From Paraburkholderia fungorum (GTDB taxonomy: Bacteria; Pseudomonadota; Gammaproteobacteria; Burkholderiales; Burkholderiaceae): DNA of 64,000 nt. Below, piece after piece: positions 16,458 through 24,879 of the stretch. The DNA is taken from the NCBI RefSeq assembly GCF_003610895.1, contig NZ_MCAS01000045.1, positions 186,001 to 250,000 on the forward strand, given 5' to 3'. Position numbers and translations under genes: made by a program. Numbering within the stretch: the stretch's first letter is position 1; every line of letters begins with the position of its first letter. The notes below the pieces were generated by a model. It saw only the letters and a list, made by a program, of their open reading frames with translations, was not told the origin of the DNA and did no database searches.

Positions 16458-17765
16458 TCAATGCTTGGCTTCGCCGATCAGCGCGACCGAGTCGAACGCG
16501 CGCTGATTCGCCTGGTGGCGCCGCATGACGAGCCACATCATCACGCAGACGAAGGTGCCGAATAGTACGATCACCGCCGTGACCGGCACGTCGAGCCAGA
16601 CCAGCACGGCATACAGGCACAGCATCACGAGCACGGAGAGATTTTCGTTGAAGTTCTGCACGGCGATCGAGTGACCCGCCGAGAGCAGCACGTGGCCGCG
16701 ATGCTGGAGCAGCGCATTCATCGGCACGACGAAAAAGCCCGACAGGCCGCCGACGATCATCAGGAAGATATACGCGACGATCAGATAGCCCGGCACATGC
16801 ACACGGCCGAAATACAGGCCCCAATGCGTGGGGAACAGATTGCGCGTGTAGAAGGCCATCAGCATCACGGCAATACCCATCATGATGCCGACCGGCAGGA
16901 CAGTCAGCGATTTCTTCAACGGCACGCGCGAGGCCGCGAAAATCGCGCCGGCTGCCACGCCTACTGCCACCACGGCCTGCAGAATCGCCGCTTCTGAAAG
17001 CGACATGTTCAACTGCACCTCGGCCCACTTCAGCACGATGAATTGCAGCGTCGCGCCGGCGCCCCAAAACAGTGTGGTGACGGCAAGCGAGATCTGGCCC
17101 AGCTTGTCGCGCCACAGCACGAGGAAACAGTCGGCGAAATCGGTGACCAGCTTGATCGGGCCGCGTTCCTGTTTCGGATAACGCGCGCCGGTGTCGGGAA
17201 TGCGCAGATTGAAGAGCGCCGCGATCACGTAGATTGCCATGATCACCAGCATTGCCGCTTCGGCGGGAGTGTTGACCGTCGGGATGTGGTGCCGCAGGAT
17301 GGGCGCGGCAATATGCGGACTGATGAGCGCGCCGCCGAGCACGGTGCCGAGAATGATCGAGCCGACCGTGGTGCCTTCGATCCAGCCGTTCGCCGCGACC
17401 AGCCGGTCAGGCGGCAGCAGCTCGGTAAGAATGCCGTATTTGGCGGGGGAGTAGGCCGCCGCACCGAAACCCACAATGCCATAGGCGATCAACGGGTGTG
17501 CGCCGACCAGCATCGTGATGCAGCCGGCCACCTTGATCGTATTGGTGACGAACATCACCTGTCCCTTCGGACGGGAGTCGGCGAAAGCGCCCACGAAAGC
17601 GGCCAGCACGACGTACGACAGCACAAAGAACAACTTGAGCAGCGGCGTCATCCAGTTCGGGGCGTGAAGATCTTTCAGCAGTGCGATAGCAGCGATCAGA
17701 AGCGCATTGTCGGCCAGCGACGAAAAAAACTGCGCGGCCATGATGGTGTAAAAACCTTTTTTCAT
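16458..17765 (-). CDS. lplT: Lysophospholipid transporter LplT (MFS)
   Basis: 435 residues with about 12 hydrophobic segments. It begins MKKGFYTIMAAQFFSSLADNALLIAAIALL, the LplT N-terminus, and has the MFS-type loop ADSRPKGQVMF between helices 2 and 3. LplT flips lysophosphatidylethanolamine across the inner membrane for reacylation. In enterobacteria it sits next to, or is fused with, the acyltransferase Aas; here no acyltransferase gene is adjacent. ATG 17765 was preferred over an Arg-rich in-frame extension to 17855. Divergent from alr. Confidence 0.93.
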   Translation of the reverse strand: MKKGFYTIMAAQFFSSLADNALLIAAIALLKDLHAPNWMTPLLKLFFVLSYVVLAAFVGAFADSRPKGQVMFVTNTIKVAGCITMLVGAHPLIAYGIVGFGAAAYSPAKYGILTELLPPDRLVAANGWIEGTTVGSIILGTVLGGALISPHIAAPILRHHIPTVNTPAEAAMLVIMAIYVIAALFNLRIPDTGARYPKQERGPIKLVTDFADCFLVLWRDKLGQISLAVTTLFWGAGATLQFIVLKWAEVQLNMSLSEAAILQAVVAVGVAAGAIFAASRVPLKKSLTVLPVGIMMGIAVMLMAFYTRNLFPTHWGLYFGRVHVPGYLIVAYIFLMIVGGLSGFFVVPMNALLQHRGHVLLSAGHSIAVQNFNENLSVLVMLCLYAVLVWLDVPVTAVIVLFGTFVCVMMWLVMRRHQANQRAFDSVALIGEAKH

Positions 17766-17983
17766 CTGATGCGATGCTGTCCTCGCTGCGGTCTGTCCGC
17801 CCCGGCCGCGTGCGAGGCGTCCGGGCTTATACCGTTCGAAATGGGTTGTGCGCACGGCTTTATATCACGAAAATAGCTGGATTCGGACTAGCAAAATCCT
17901 TGATCGCACCGCCCAGCGGGCTGCCGAGCACTGAAAACGCCCTGTAAGCTCCTGATTCGCAAGCGTCTTTACGAAAATTACCT

Positions 17984-19054
17984 ATGCCGCGCCCGCTCTC
18001 AGCCACGATTCACACCGCCGCACTCGCCAATAATCTCGCTGTCGCCCGGCGCTATGCGCCGAAATCCAAAATCTGGGCTGTCGTCAAGGCGAACGCCTAC
18101 GGGCATGGCCTTGCGCGTGCTTTTCCCGGCTTGCGCGCGACCGACGGCTTTGGTCTGCTGGACCTCGAGGAAGCCGTGAAGTTGCGTGAGTTGGGCTGGG
18201 CCGGACCGATTCTGCTGCTCGAAGGCTTCTTTCGTCCGACCGACATCGACGTGATCGATCGCTACAGCCTCACCACGGCGCTGCATTCGGACGAACAGTT
18301 GCGCATGCTCGAAATGGCGCGTCTGTCCAAGCCCGTCAATATCCAGTTGAAGATGAACACCGGCATGAACCGCCTCGGTTACACGGTGGAAAAATTCCGC
18401 TCGGCGTGGGAGCGTGCGCGGGCCTGCCAGGGCGTCGGTCAGATCACGTTGATGACCCATTTCTCGGACGCCGATGGCGAGCGCGGCATCACGCACCAGA
18501 TGGAAGCGTTCGAGCGCGGCGCGCAAGGCATTGCCGGCGCGCGCAGCCTGTCGAATTCGGCGGCCACGCTGTGGCATCCGGCCGCGCACTTCGACTGGGT
18601 GCGGCCGGGCATCATGCTGTACGGCGCGTCCCCCTCGGGCGTGACAGCCGCGATCGCCGGCACCGGCCTGCAACCGGCCATGACGCTCGCCTCCGAACTG
18701 ATCGCCGTGCAGACGCTTGCCGAGGGCAATACGGTCGGCTACGGGTCGGCGTTCAAGGCGCGCGGGGCGATGCGCATCGGCGTGGTGGCCTGCGGTTATG
18801 CGGACGGTTATCCGCGAGTCGCGCCGGAAGGCACGCCGGTGATCGTCGACGGCGTGCGTACGCGGATCGTCGGGCGGGTGTCGATGGACATGCTGACCGT
18901 CGACCTCACGCCGATCCCGACAGCCAACACCGGCTCGCGAGTCGAGTTGTGGGGCGCGTCGCTGCCGATCGACGACGTCGCGCAGGCTTGCGGCACGATT
19001 GGCTACGAGCTGATGTGCGCGGTCGCGCCGCGCGTGCCGATGCGTGCGGAGTAA
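17984..19054 (+). CDS. alr: Alanine racemase
   Basis: 356 residues. PLP-dependent interconversion of L- and D-alanine, providing D-Ala for peptidoglycan. The PLP lysine is Lys35 in AVVKANAYGHG, and the catalytic tyrosine is Tyr253 in VGYGSAF. RVSMDMLTVDLTP and the substrate loop KMNTGMNRLGY are also typical. The gene is divergent from lplT (218 bp between) and lies 53 bp upstream of radA, so those two are probably cotranscribed. No D-amino acid dehydrogenase gene is nearby, which argues for the biosynthetic Alr role over catabolic DadX. Confidence 0.96.
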   Translation: MPRPLSATIHTAALANNLAVARRYAPKSKIWAVVKANAYGHGLARAFPGLRATDGFGLLDLEEAVKLRELGWAGPILLLEGFFRPTDIDVIDRYSLTTALHSDEQLRMLEMARLSKPVNIQLKMNTGMNRLGYTVEKFRSAWERARACQGVGQITLMTHFSDADGERGITHQMEAFERGAQGIAGARSLSNSAATLWHPAAHFDWVRPGIMLYGASPSGVTAAIAGTGLQPAMTLASELIAVQTLAEGNTVGYGSAFKARGAMRIGVVACGYADGYPRVAPEGTPVIVDGVRTRIVGRVSMDMLTVDLTPIPTANTGSRVELWGASLPIDDVAQACGTIGYELMCAVAPRVPMRAE

Positions 19055-19107
19055 GGCACGGTCGGCGTAACCAACCATCCAGAGAACAGCAACACAGGCA
19101 AGGACGC

Positions 19108-20484
19108 GTGGCTAAACAGAAGACGTTGTACGTATGCAGTGAATGCGGCGGTCAATCGCCGAAGTGGGCCGGGCAGTGCCCGTCATGCAATGCATGGAAC
19201 ACGCTGGTGGAATCGGTCGCGGAAGCGCCGTCCACGCATCGCTTCCAGTCGCTCGCGAAGAGCGCGCCGGTGCGGCGCCTCGCCGATATCGAAGCATCCG
19301 ACGTGCCGCGCTTTTCGACCGGCGTCAGCGAGTTCGACCGGGTGCTGGGCGGCGGTCTCGTGCCAGGAGGCGTGGTGCTGATCGGCGGCGATCCGGGCAT
19401 CGGCAAATCGACGCTGCTGTTGCAATCGCTCGCGGAAATCGCCGCGGACAAGCGCGCGCTATATATCAGCGGTGAAGAATCCGCCGCGCAGATTGCGTTG
19501 CGTGCGCAACGACTTTCGTTGCTGGAGCCCGGCTCGAAGGCGAGCGAGCTGCAACTGCTGGCGGAAATCCAGCTGGAGAAAATTCAGGCGACGATCGCCG
19601 AGCAGCGGCCGGACGTCGCGGTGATCGACTCGATTCAAACCGTCTATTCCGATGCGCTGACCTCCGCGCCCGGTTCGGTCGCGCAGGTGCGCGAATGCGC
19701 GGCGCAATTGACGCGCATCGCCAAGCAGTCAGGCACTACCATCATCATGGTCGGCCACGTCACCAAGGAAGGGGCGCTCGCCGGGCCGCGCGTGCTCGAG
19801 CACATCGTCGATACGGTGTTGTACTTCGAGGGTGACACGCATTCGTCGTACCGCCTGGTGCGCGCGATCAAGAACCGCTTCGGCGCGGTCAACGAACTCG
19901 GTGTGTTCGCGATGACCGAGCGTGGTTTGCGCGGCGTCGCCAATCCATCGGCGTTGTTTCTGTCGCAGCACGAGCAATCCGTTCCGGGGTCGTGCGTGCT
20001 GGTGACGCAGGAAGGCACGCGGCCGTTGCTGGTCGAAGTGCAGGCGCTGGTCGACGCGGCCAATGCGCCGAATCCCCGGCGCCTCGCCGTGGGATTGGAG
20101 CAGAACCGGCTGGCCATGCTGCTGGCGGTGCTGCATCGGCATGCCGGGATTGCCTGTTTCGACCAGGACGTGTTCCTGAACGCGGTGGGCGGCGTGAAGA
20201 TTACCGAGCCTGCGGCCGATCTGGCCGTGCTGCTCGCGATCCACTCTTCCATGCGCAACAAGCCGCTGCCCAAGGGGCTGGTTGTATTTGGCGAAGTGGG
20301 GCTTGCCGGCGAAATCCGACCGTCGCCGCGCGGTCAGGATCGTCTGAAGGAAGCGGCCAAACTGGGTTTTTCAGTCGCGGTGATTCCGAAGGCCAATGCA
20401 CCGAAGCAGCCGATTGAAGGCTTACAGGTTGTTGCTGTCGAAAGGATCGAGCAGGCCATCGACCGGGTCCGCACGCTCGACTAG
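19108..20484 (+). CDS. radA: DNA repair protein RadA
   Basis: 458 residues from GTG 19108 (MAKQKTLYVC). The N-terminal zinc finger has Cys10, Cys13, Cys24 and Cys27. The RecA-like ATPase has Walker A GDPGIGKS at 94-101, and the RadA-specific KNRFG motif is at 255-259. The C-terminal third is a Lon-protease-like domain (LAVLLAIHSSMRNKPLPKG, FGEVGLAGEIRP). RadA drives branch migration of recombination intermediates. An open frame runs upstream through alr in another register, but the zinc finger fixes the start here. Confidence 0.96.
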   Translation: MAKQKTLYVCSECGGQSPKWAGQCPSCNAWNTLVESVAEAPSTHRFQSLAKSAPVRRLADIEASDVPRFSTGVSEFDRVLGGGLVPGGVVLIGGDPGIGKSTLLLQSLAEIAADKRALYISGEESAAQIALRAQRLSLLEPGSKASELQLLAEIQLEKIQATIAEQRPDVAVIDSIQTVYSDALTSAPGSVAQVRECAAQLTRIAKQSGTTIIMVGHVTKEGALAGPRVLEHIVDTVLYFEGDTHSSYRLVRAIKNRFGAVNELGVFAMTERGLRGVANPSALFLSQHEQSVPGSCVLVTQEGTRPLLVEVQALVDAANAPNPRRLAVGLEQNRLAMLLAVLHRHAGIACFDQDVFLNAVGGVKITEPAADLAVLLAIHSSMRNKPLPKGLVVFGEVGLAGEIRPSPRGQDRLKEAAKLGFSVAVIPKANAPKQPIEGLQVVAVERIEQAIDRVRTLD

Positions 20485-20566
20485 ACGGGGCTTTGGCGCC
20501 TGCGGGCGCCGGCGCGACCGTAATGGGCGGTAAATATCTCCATATTGTCTGTAACCTGCCCGACAT

Positions 20567-20620
20567 TCCTTTTTTCTAAGCTGCGAAGGTGTTGCATCCG
20601 TTCTGATGCCGAAAAAAGGA
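20567..20620 (+). promoter_or_regulatory. Candidate RBS-masking RNA stem upstream of the DUF2866-like gene
   Basis: TCCTTTTTTC (20567-20576) is a perfect reverse complement of GAAAAAAGGA (20611-20620), which includes the AAGGA ribosome-binding site of the next gene. Between them GCATC (20594-20598) pairs with GATGC (20605-20609). The AU-rich 10-bp stem would hide the ribosome-binding site. Confidence 0.5.
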
Positions 20621-20627
20621 TCGCGCC

Positions 20628-20906
20628 TTGAAACAGTCATATGAATCCGTGGTCGAGCGGCCGATGCAGGTGCGTGGCTGCCGCGTCTCCGAGCCCATTC
20701 GCCAGCCTTGGGGCGGTGCTTGCCGGATTGTCGAGTGGATCGATACGACCGGGCAGATTTCGCGCCGGGTAGTGGCCGAAGATGTGACCGCCGCCGAAGT
20801 GCGCGCGACGATCAACCGTCACGTGGAAGGCCGCAAGCATTTCCTGTACGACGACGAAAAATCGCCGCGCCAGGTTTTACCGCGGCAAACGGCGGTGCGG
20901 CGCTGA
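20628..20906 (+). CDS. Small conserved protein, DUF2866-like
   Basis: 92 residues, apparently starting at TTG 20628, 7 nt after AAAAGGA. The next in-frame ATG (20664) would remove the first twelve residues. The sequence QVRGCRVSEPIRQPWGGACRIVEWIDTTG then RRVVAEDVTAAEVRATINRHVEGRKHFL looks like a small alpha-beta domain; I associate it with DUF2866 proteins of Burkholderia. No catalytic motif, signal peptide or membrane segment is visible. The C-terminus is basic. It is 143 bp downstream of radA, and the leader between them may form an RBS-masking structure. Function unknown. Confidence 0.75.
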   Translation: MKQSYESVVERPMQVRGCRVSEPIRQPWGGACRIVEWIDTTGQISRRVVAEDVTAAEVRATINRHVEGRKHFLYDDEKSPRQVLPRQTAVRR

Positions 20907-21007
20907 AGTTGGGGGCGGTGGGGTGTGGAGCCGGCCGTCCGCAATTGCTCACAGGCGCCCACAAGCGCCCGCAATCGTCTGCGTCGAGAGCTTGATGATT
21001 TGGCCGA

Positions 21008-22168
21008 TCAGGTGCTCGCTGCCCCAGCGTCGTTGCTGTCTTTATCGTGGTTCATCGCCGCATACGCCTCGCGGTTAAACAGCGGGTGCTGCGCGGCTTC
21101 CGCCGGCGTCAGTACCGGCGAGACGCAGCAGTCCAGCGATTCCAGCAGCAGTACCCATTCCTCCAGCGGGCGCTTGCCGATCAGGTCGGCCAACTCCTGC
21201 GTCAACGCGATGGCATCCGGGCCGCCGATCGCCTGACCGAGGCTCCAGTGGCGCGTCGCCCATTCGGGCCGGTCCAGCGCCATGCACAGCGTTTCCCAGA
21301 ACTTCAGTTCGAGCGCGCCGACCGCGAGCCAGCGATTGTCGAGCGTTTGATACAGGTTGTAGCAGGGCACGCCGCCGTTCAGCAGACCGGCGCCGGCAGC
21401 GGGTGCGGCGCCTTCGTTGGCGAGCGCCACTTGCGCGACGATGTTGTGCGCGTACGTGACATGCGTCATCGACACGTCGACGAAGCGGCCTGGGCCGCCG
21501 CGCGACACATGCCATAACGCGGCGAGAATCTGCGTCACCGCGCTCAACGCGCCGCCGAGCAGATCGGCAATCTGGAAATTCGGCAGGATCGGCACGCCGT
21601 CGCGGCTCGCCAACTGATCGAGCACGCCGGCGTAGCCGATATAGTTGAGATCGTGACCGGCATGGTCGACAAACGGACTGCTCGCACCGTAACCGCTGAT
21701 CGCGCAGTAGACCAGCCTCGGATTGAGCGCGCGCAGGGTCTCATAGCCAAGGCCTAAGCGCTCCATCACGCCGGGCCGGAAACTCTCGATCAGCACGTCG
21801 GCCTCAGCCGCGAGCGCGCGCAACACATTGCATCCGGCTGCCGACTTGAGGTCGAGGCGCGTTTCGCGCTTGCCGCGATTCACCAGCCGGTAAAAGGCGC
21901 CCGGGCGGCCCGCCACGCGGTCGGCCGACGACTGCATCATCGTGCGGGTGGGGTCACCCGCGCCGGGCGCTTCGATTTTCAGTACGTCGGCGCCGAGTTC
22001 CGCGAGCCGCAAGGCGGCCACCGGACCGGGCAGCAGGCGCGTCAGGTCCAGCACGCGCAGGCCTTGCAGCGGCGCAGGCGCTGCCGCCGGTGACGACGTA
22101 GCCGAGGGCTCGGCTGAAGACCCCGACAAAGACTCAGGTGAAGGCGCAGACGGACTCACGGGTGACAA
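21008..22168 (-). CDS. CaiB/BaiF family CoA transferase (class III)
   Basis: 386 residues. After a Ser/Pro/Ala-rich leader (about 1-34), the family N-terminus LQGLRVLDLTRLLPGPVAALRLAELGADVLKIEAPGAGDPTR is clear. CAISGYGASSPFVDHAGHDLNYIGYAGVL follows, in which the Asp of GHDLN fits the acyl-anhydride aspartate. It resembles alpha-methylacyl-CoA racemase and formyl-CoA transferase relatives; the substrate is not assignable. The TTG at 22168 is preceded by GGAGGT at 5 nt, favouring this rare start; a GTG at 22159 is the alternative. It follows the ABC-F gene on the same strand after 46 bp. Confidence 0.85.
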   Translation of the reverse strand: MSPVSPSAPSPESLSGSSAEPSATSSPAAAPAPLQGLRVLDLTRLLPGPVAALRLAELGADVLKIEAPGAGDPTRTMMQSSADRVAGRPGAFYRLVNRGKRETRLDLKSAAGCNVLRALAAEADVLIESFRPGVMERLGLGYETLRALNPRLVYCAISGYGASSPFVDHAGHDLNYIGYAGVLDQLASRDGVPILPNFQIADLLGGALSAVTQILAALWHVSRGGPGRFVDVSMTHVTYAHNIVAQVALANEGAAPAAGAGLLNGGVPCYNLYQTLDNRWLAVGALELKFWETLCMALDRPEWATRHWSLGQAIGGPDAIALTQELADLIGKRPLEEWVLLLESLDCCVSPVLTPAEAAQHPLFNREAYAAMNHDKDSNDAGAAST

Positions 22169-22214
22169 GGGCTACCTCCGATCGATGCCGGCGCGGTGCA
22201 GCAACATCCTGCCG

Positions 22215-24149
22215 CTAACCGATTTGTTCGAGTTCCTCGTGAGTCTCGAGCCATTCGGCTTCGAGCGTTTCGAGGCGCGCGTTCACATCTGCCTGACGGC
22301 GAATGGCCTCCGTCAGTTTGCTTTTCTGCTCGGGCTCGTAACTGGCCGGATCGACGACAAACGCGTCAAGCGTCGCCTTTTCCGCGTTGAGCGCGTCCAT
22401 TTCCTTTTCGATCTTGCTGATGCGGCTTTGCAGCGGCTTTTTCAGGTGTGCGAGCTTCTGGCGCGTTTCCGCTTCGAGGCGGCGTTGCTCCTTGCGATTG
22501 ACCCCGTTGTCCGCGCTGTCCGCGGCGCTCGATGCCGTGCCTGCCTTCAGCGCCGCGCGTTGTTCCGCGGCGTGTTGGAGCAGCCAGTCGCGGTAATCGT
22601 CGAGGTCGCCGTCGAATTCCTGCAGACGGTGCTTCGCCACCAGCATGAAAACGTCGGTGGTGGCGCGCAGCAGATGCCGGTCGTGCGACACCAGAATCAG
22701 CGTGCCCTCGAATTGCGCGAGCGCCATGGTCAGCGCGTGACGTGTTTCGAGATCCAGGTGGTTGGTCGGCTCGTCGAGCAGTAGCAGATTCGGCTTTTGC
22801 CAGATGATCAGCGCGAGTGCCAAACGGGCTTTTTCGCCACCCGAGAAGGGGGCGATTTTCGCGGTCGCCATCTCGCCGGAAAAGTTGAAGCTGCCGAGGA
22901 AGTCGCGCAATTCCTGTTCGCGTGTGTCTGGTGCGAGACGCGCCAGATGCTGCAGCGGCGTGTCGTCCGGACGCAGGGTCTCGAGTTGATGCTGGGCGAA
23001 GTAGCCGATGCGCAGCCCTTTGCCCTCGCGCACATGACCGCCGAGAGCTTCGAGCGTGCCGGCGAGCGTTTTGATCAGCGTCGACTTGCCCTGGCCGTTC
23101 GCGCCGAGCAGACCGATGCGCTGACCGTTCTGGATCGACAGCATGACATGGTCGACGATCGGAATTTCGCCGTCTTCGCCGCGATAGCCGCAGCGCACGT
23201 CTTCCATCACCATCATCGGATTGGGTGCGGAATCGGGCGTGCGGAATTCGAATGTGAACGGCGAGGACGCATGCGCCGGCGCGATCAACTCCATTTTTTC
23301 AAGCGCCTTCACGCGGCTTTGCGCCTGGCGCGCCTTGGTGGCCTGCGCCTTGAAACGGTTGATGTAGCTCTGCAGATGCTCGACGGTGCGCTGCTGCTTC
23401 TCATACGCGCTTTGCTGCAAGGCAATTTGTTGCGCGCGCAGGATTTCGAACTGCGAATAGTTGCCGCCGTAACGCTTGATCTGCTGATGTTCCAGATGCA
23501 GCGTCACATTGCAGACCGAATCGAGAAACTCGCGGTCGTGCGAGATCACGATCAGCGTGCCCGGATAACGGTGCAGCCAGTCTTCGAGCCAGACGATCGC
23601 GTCGAGATCCAGGTGGTTGGTCGGTTCGTCGAGCAGCAGCAGGTCGGAGCGGCACATCAGCGCCTGCGCCAGATTCAGCCGCATGCGCCAGCCGCCCGAG
23701 AAACTGCTGACCGGCTCGCGCGTTTGTTCGAGCGTGAAGCCGAGCCCGAGCAGCAACGCCTCGGCGCGGGCGGGCGCGGTGTAGCCGTCGGCGTCGGCAA
23801 ACGCGGCGTGCGCTTCACCTTCCGCGGCGCCGTCATGCGCAGCCGAGGCTTCGGCGATGCGCACTTCGATCGCGCGCAGGGCCGCGTCGCCGTCTAGCGT
23901 GTAGGCGAGGGCGGTCTTGTCCGCCGCGGGCGTTTCCTGTGCGACGTGGGCAATCTGCCAGTTCGGCGGGATGGAGAAATCACCGCCGTCGGCGTGCAGT
24001 TCACCGAGCAGCACGGCAAACAGCGTCGACTTGCCCGCGCCGTTCGCCCCCACCAGGCCTGCCTTCTCGCCAGGATTGAGGGTGAACGTGGTGTTTTCAA
24101 AGAGCGGCTTGGTGCCGCGCGCGAGGCTGAACTGGTTAAAGCGGATCAC
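22215..24149 (-). CDS. ABC-F family ATP-binding protein (YheS/Uup type)
   Basis: 644 residues with two ABC domains in one chain and no membrane segment. Walker A loops are GANGAGKST and GANGQGKST; signatures are SFSGGWRMRLNLAQAL and PFSGGEKARLALALI; both Walker B motifs end DEPTNHLDL. The inter-domain linker (VEHLQSYINRFKAQATKARQAQ) is the P-site tRNA interaction region of ABC-F factors. The C-terminus (about 550-640) is a charged coiled coil. ABC-F proteins bind the ribosomal E site and relieve stalled translation. It starts at GTG 24149 and is divergent from gpx. Confidence 0.92.
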   Translation of the reverse strand: MIRFNQFSLARGTKPLFENTTFTLNPGEKAGLVGANGAGKSTLFAVLLGELHADGGDFSIPPNWQIAHVAQETPAADKTALAYTLDGDAALRAIEVRIAEASAAHDGAAEGEAHAAFADADGYTAPARAEALLLGLGFTLEQTREPVSSFSGGWRMRLNLAQALMCRSDLLLLDEPTNHLDLDAIVWLEDWLHRYPGTLIVISHDREFLDSVCNVTLHLEHQQIKRYGGNYSQFEILRAQQIALQQSAYEKQQRTVEHLQSYINRFKAQATKARQAQSRVKALEKMELIAPAHASSPFTFEFRTPDSAPNPMMVMEDVRCGYRGEDGEIPIVDHVMLSIQNGQRIGLLGANGQGKSTLIKTLAGTLEALGGHVREGKGLRIGYFAQHQLETLRPDDTPLQHLARLAPDTREQELRDFLGSFNFSGEMATAKIAPFSGGEKARLALALIIWQKPNLLLLDEPTNHLDLETRHALTMALAQFEGTLILVSHDRHLLRATTDVFMLVAKHRLQEFDGDLDDYRDWLLQHAAEQRAALKAGTASSAADSADNGVNRKEQRRLEAETRQKLAHLKKPLQSRISKIEKEMDALNAEKATLDAFVVDPASYEPEQKSKLTEAIRRQADVNARLETLEAEWLETHEELEQIG

Positions 24150-24284
24150 GAAGAGGCCGGCGGAGGAAAAACGCTATTTTAGACTGCCGGGGCCGACGCC
24201 GGGCGCTCAGTCAGGATCGGCCATTCGGCCGACTGTACCGGCGCGGCTTTTGGCATAGACTGACGGCTTTCACGGGGAGAGCAC

Positions 24285-24764
24285 ATGACATCGATCTATT
24301 CGTTTTCTGCACATACGCTCGGCGGCGAGGAAGTGAGCCTCGAGCGCTACCAGGGCAAGGTTCTGCTGATCGTCAATACGGCGAGCGAATGTGGGTTTAC
24401 GCCGCAATACGCGGGTCTGCAAAAGGTCTATGACACTTACGCGGCGCGCGGACTCGCGGTGCTCGGTTTTCCCTGCAACCAGTTCGGCAAGCAGGAACCG
24501 GGCGACGCCACGCAGATCGGCAGCTTCTGCGAAAAGAACTATGGCGTGACCTTCCCGATGTTCGACAAGATCGACGTGAACGGCGCCAATGCGCATCCGC
24601 TGTTCCGTTACTTGACCGGTGAGGCGCCGGGCTTGCTGGGGCTCGAGGCGATCAAATGGAACTTCACCAAGTTCCTGATCGGCCGCGACGGCAATGTGGT
24701 GAAGCGCTATGCGCCGCTGACCAAGCCGGAGGCGATTGTCGAGGACATCGAAAAGCTGTTGTAA
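24285..24764 (+). CDS. Glutathione peroxidase family protein (Cys type)
   Basis: 159 residues. The peroxidatic site is NTASECGFT with Cys36 in place of selenocysteine. FPCNQFGKQEPG (Cys64) and SFCEKNYGVTFP (Cys82) are present. Cys82 is the resolving cysteine of thioredoxin-dependent members, so the physiological reductant is more likely thioredoxin than glutathione (family knowledge). WNFTKFLIGRDGNVVKRY supplies the catalytic Trp and Asn. It reduces hydrogen peroxide and organic hydroperoxides. A GGGAG site precedes ATG 24285. Confidence 0.95.
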   Translation: MTSIYSFSAHTLGGEEVSLERYQGKVLLIVNTASECGFTPQYAGLQKVYDTYAARGLAVLGFPCNQFGKQEPGDATQIGSFCEKNYGVTFPMFDKIDVNGANAHPLFRYLTGEAPGLLGLEAIKWNFTKFLIGRDGNVVKRYAPLTKPEAIVEDIEKLL

Positions 24765-24879
24765 CGCGTGCCGGAGCCGGCGGCAGGGGCTGGGCGCTGA
24801 AGTTGGCGGCCGGGCACGATCCGGCGCTCGAACTCAGGTTGATGCCGGCGCCGGTTCCGCTGGCGCGGCGGAAGTGGCG

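Noticed and set aside
18406..19107. N-terminal extension of RadA running through alr
   Set aside because: The RadA zinc finger directly follows GTG 19108; the upstream part is an out-of-frame reading of alr.
24390..24395. Selenocysteine in glutathione peroxidase
   Set aside because: The codon is TGT (Cys36), not TGA.
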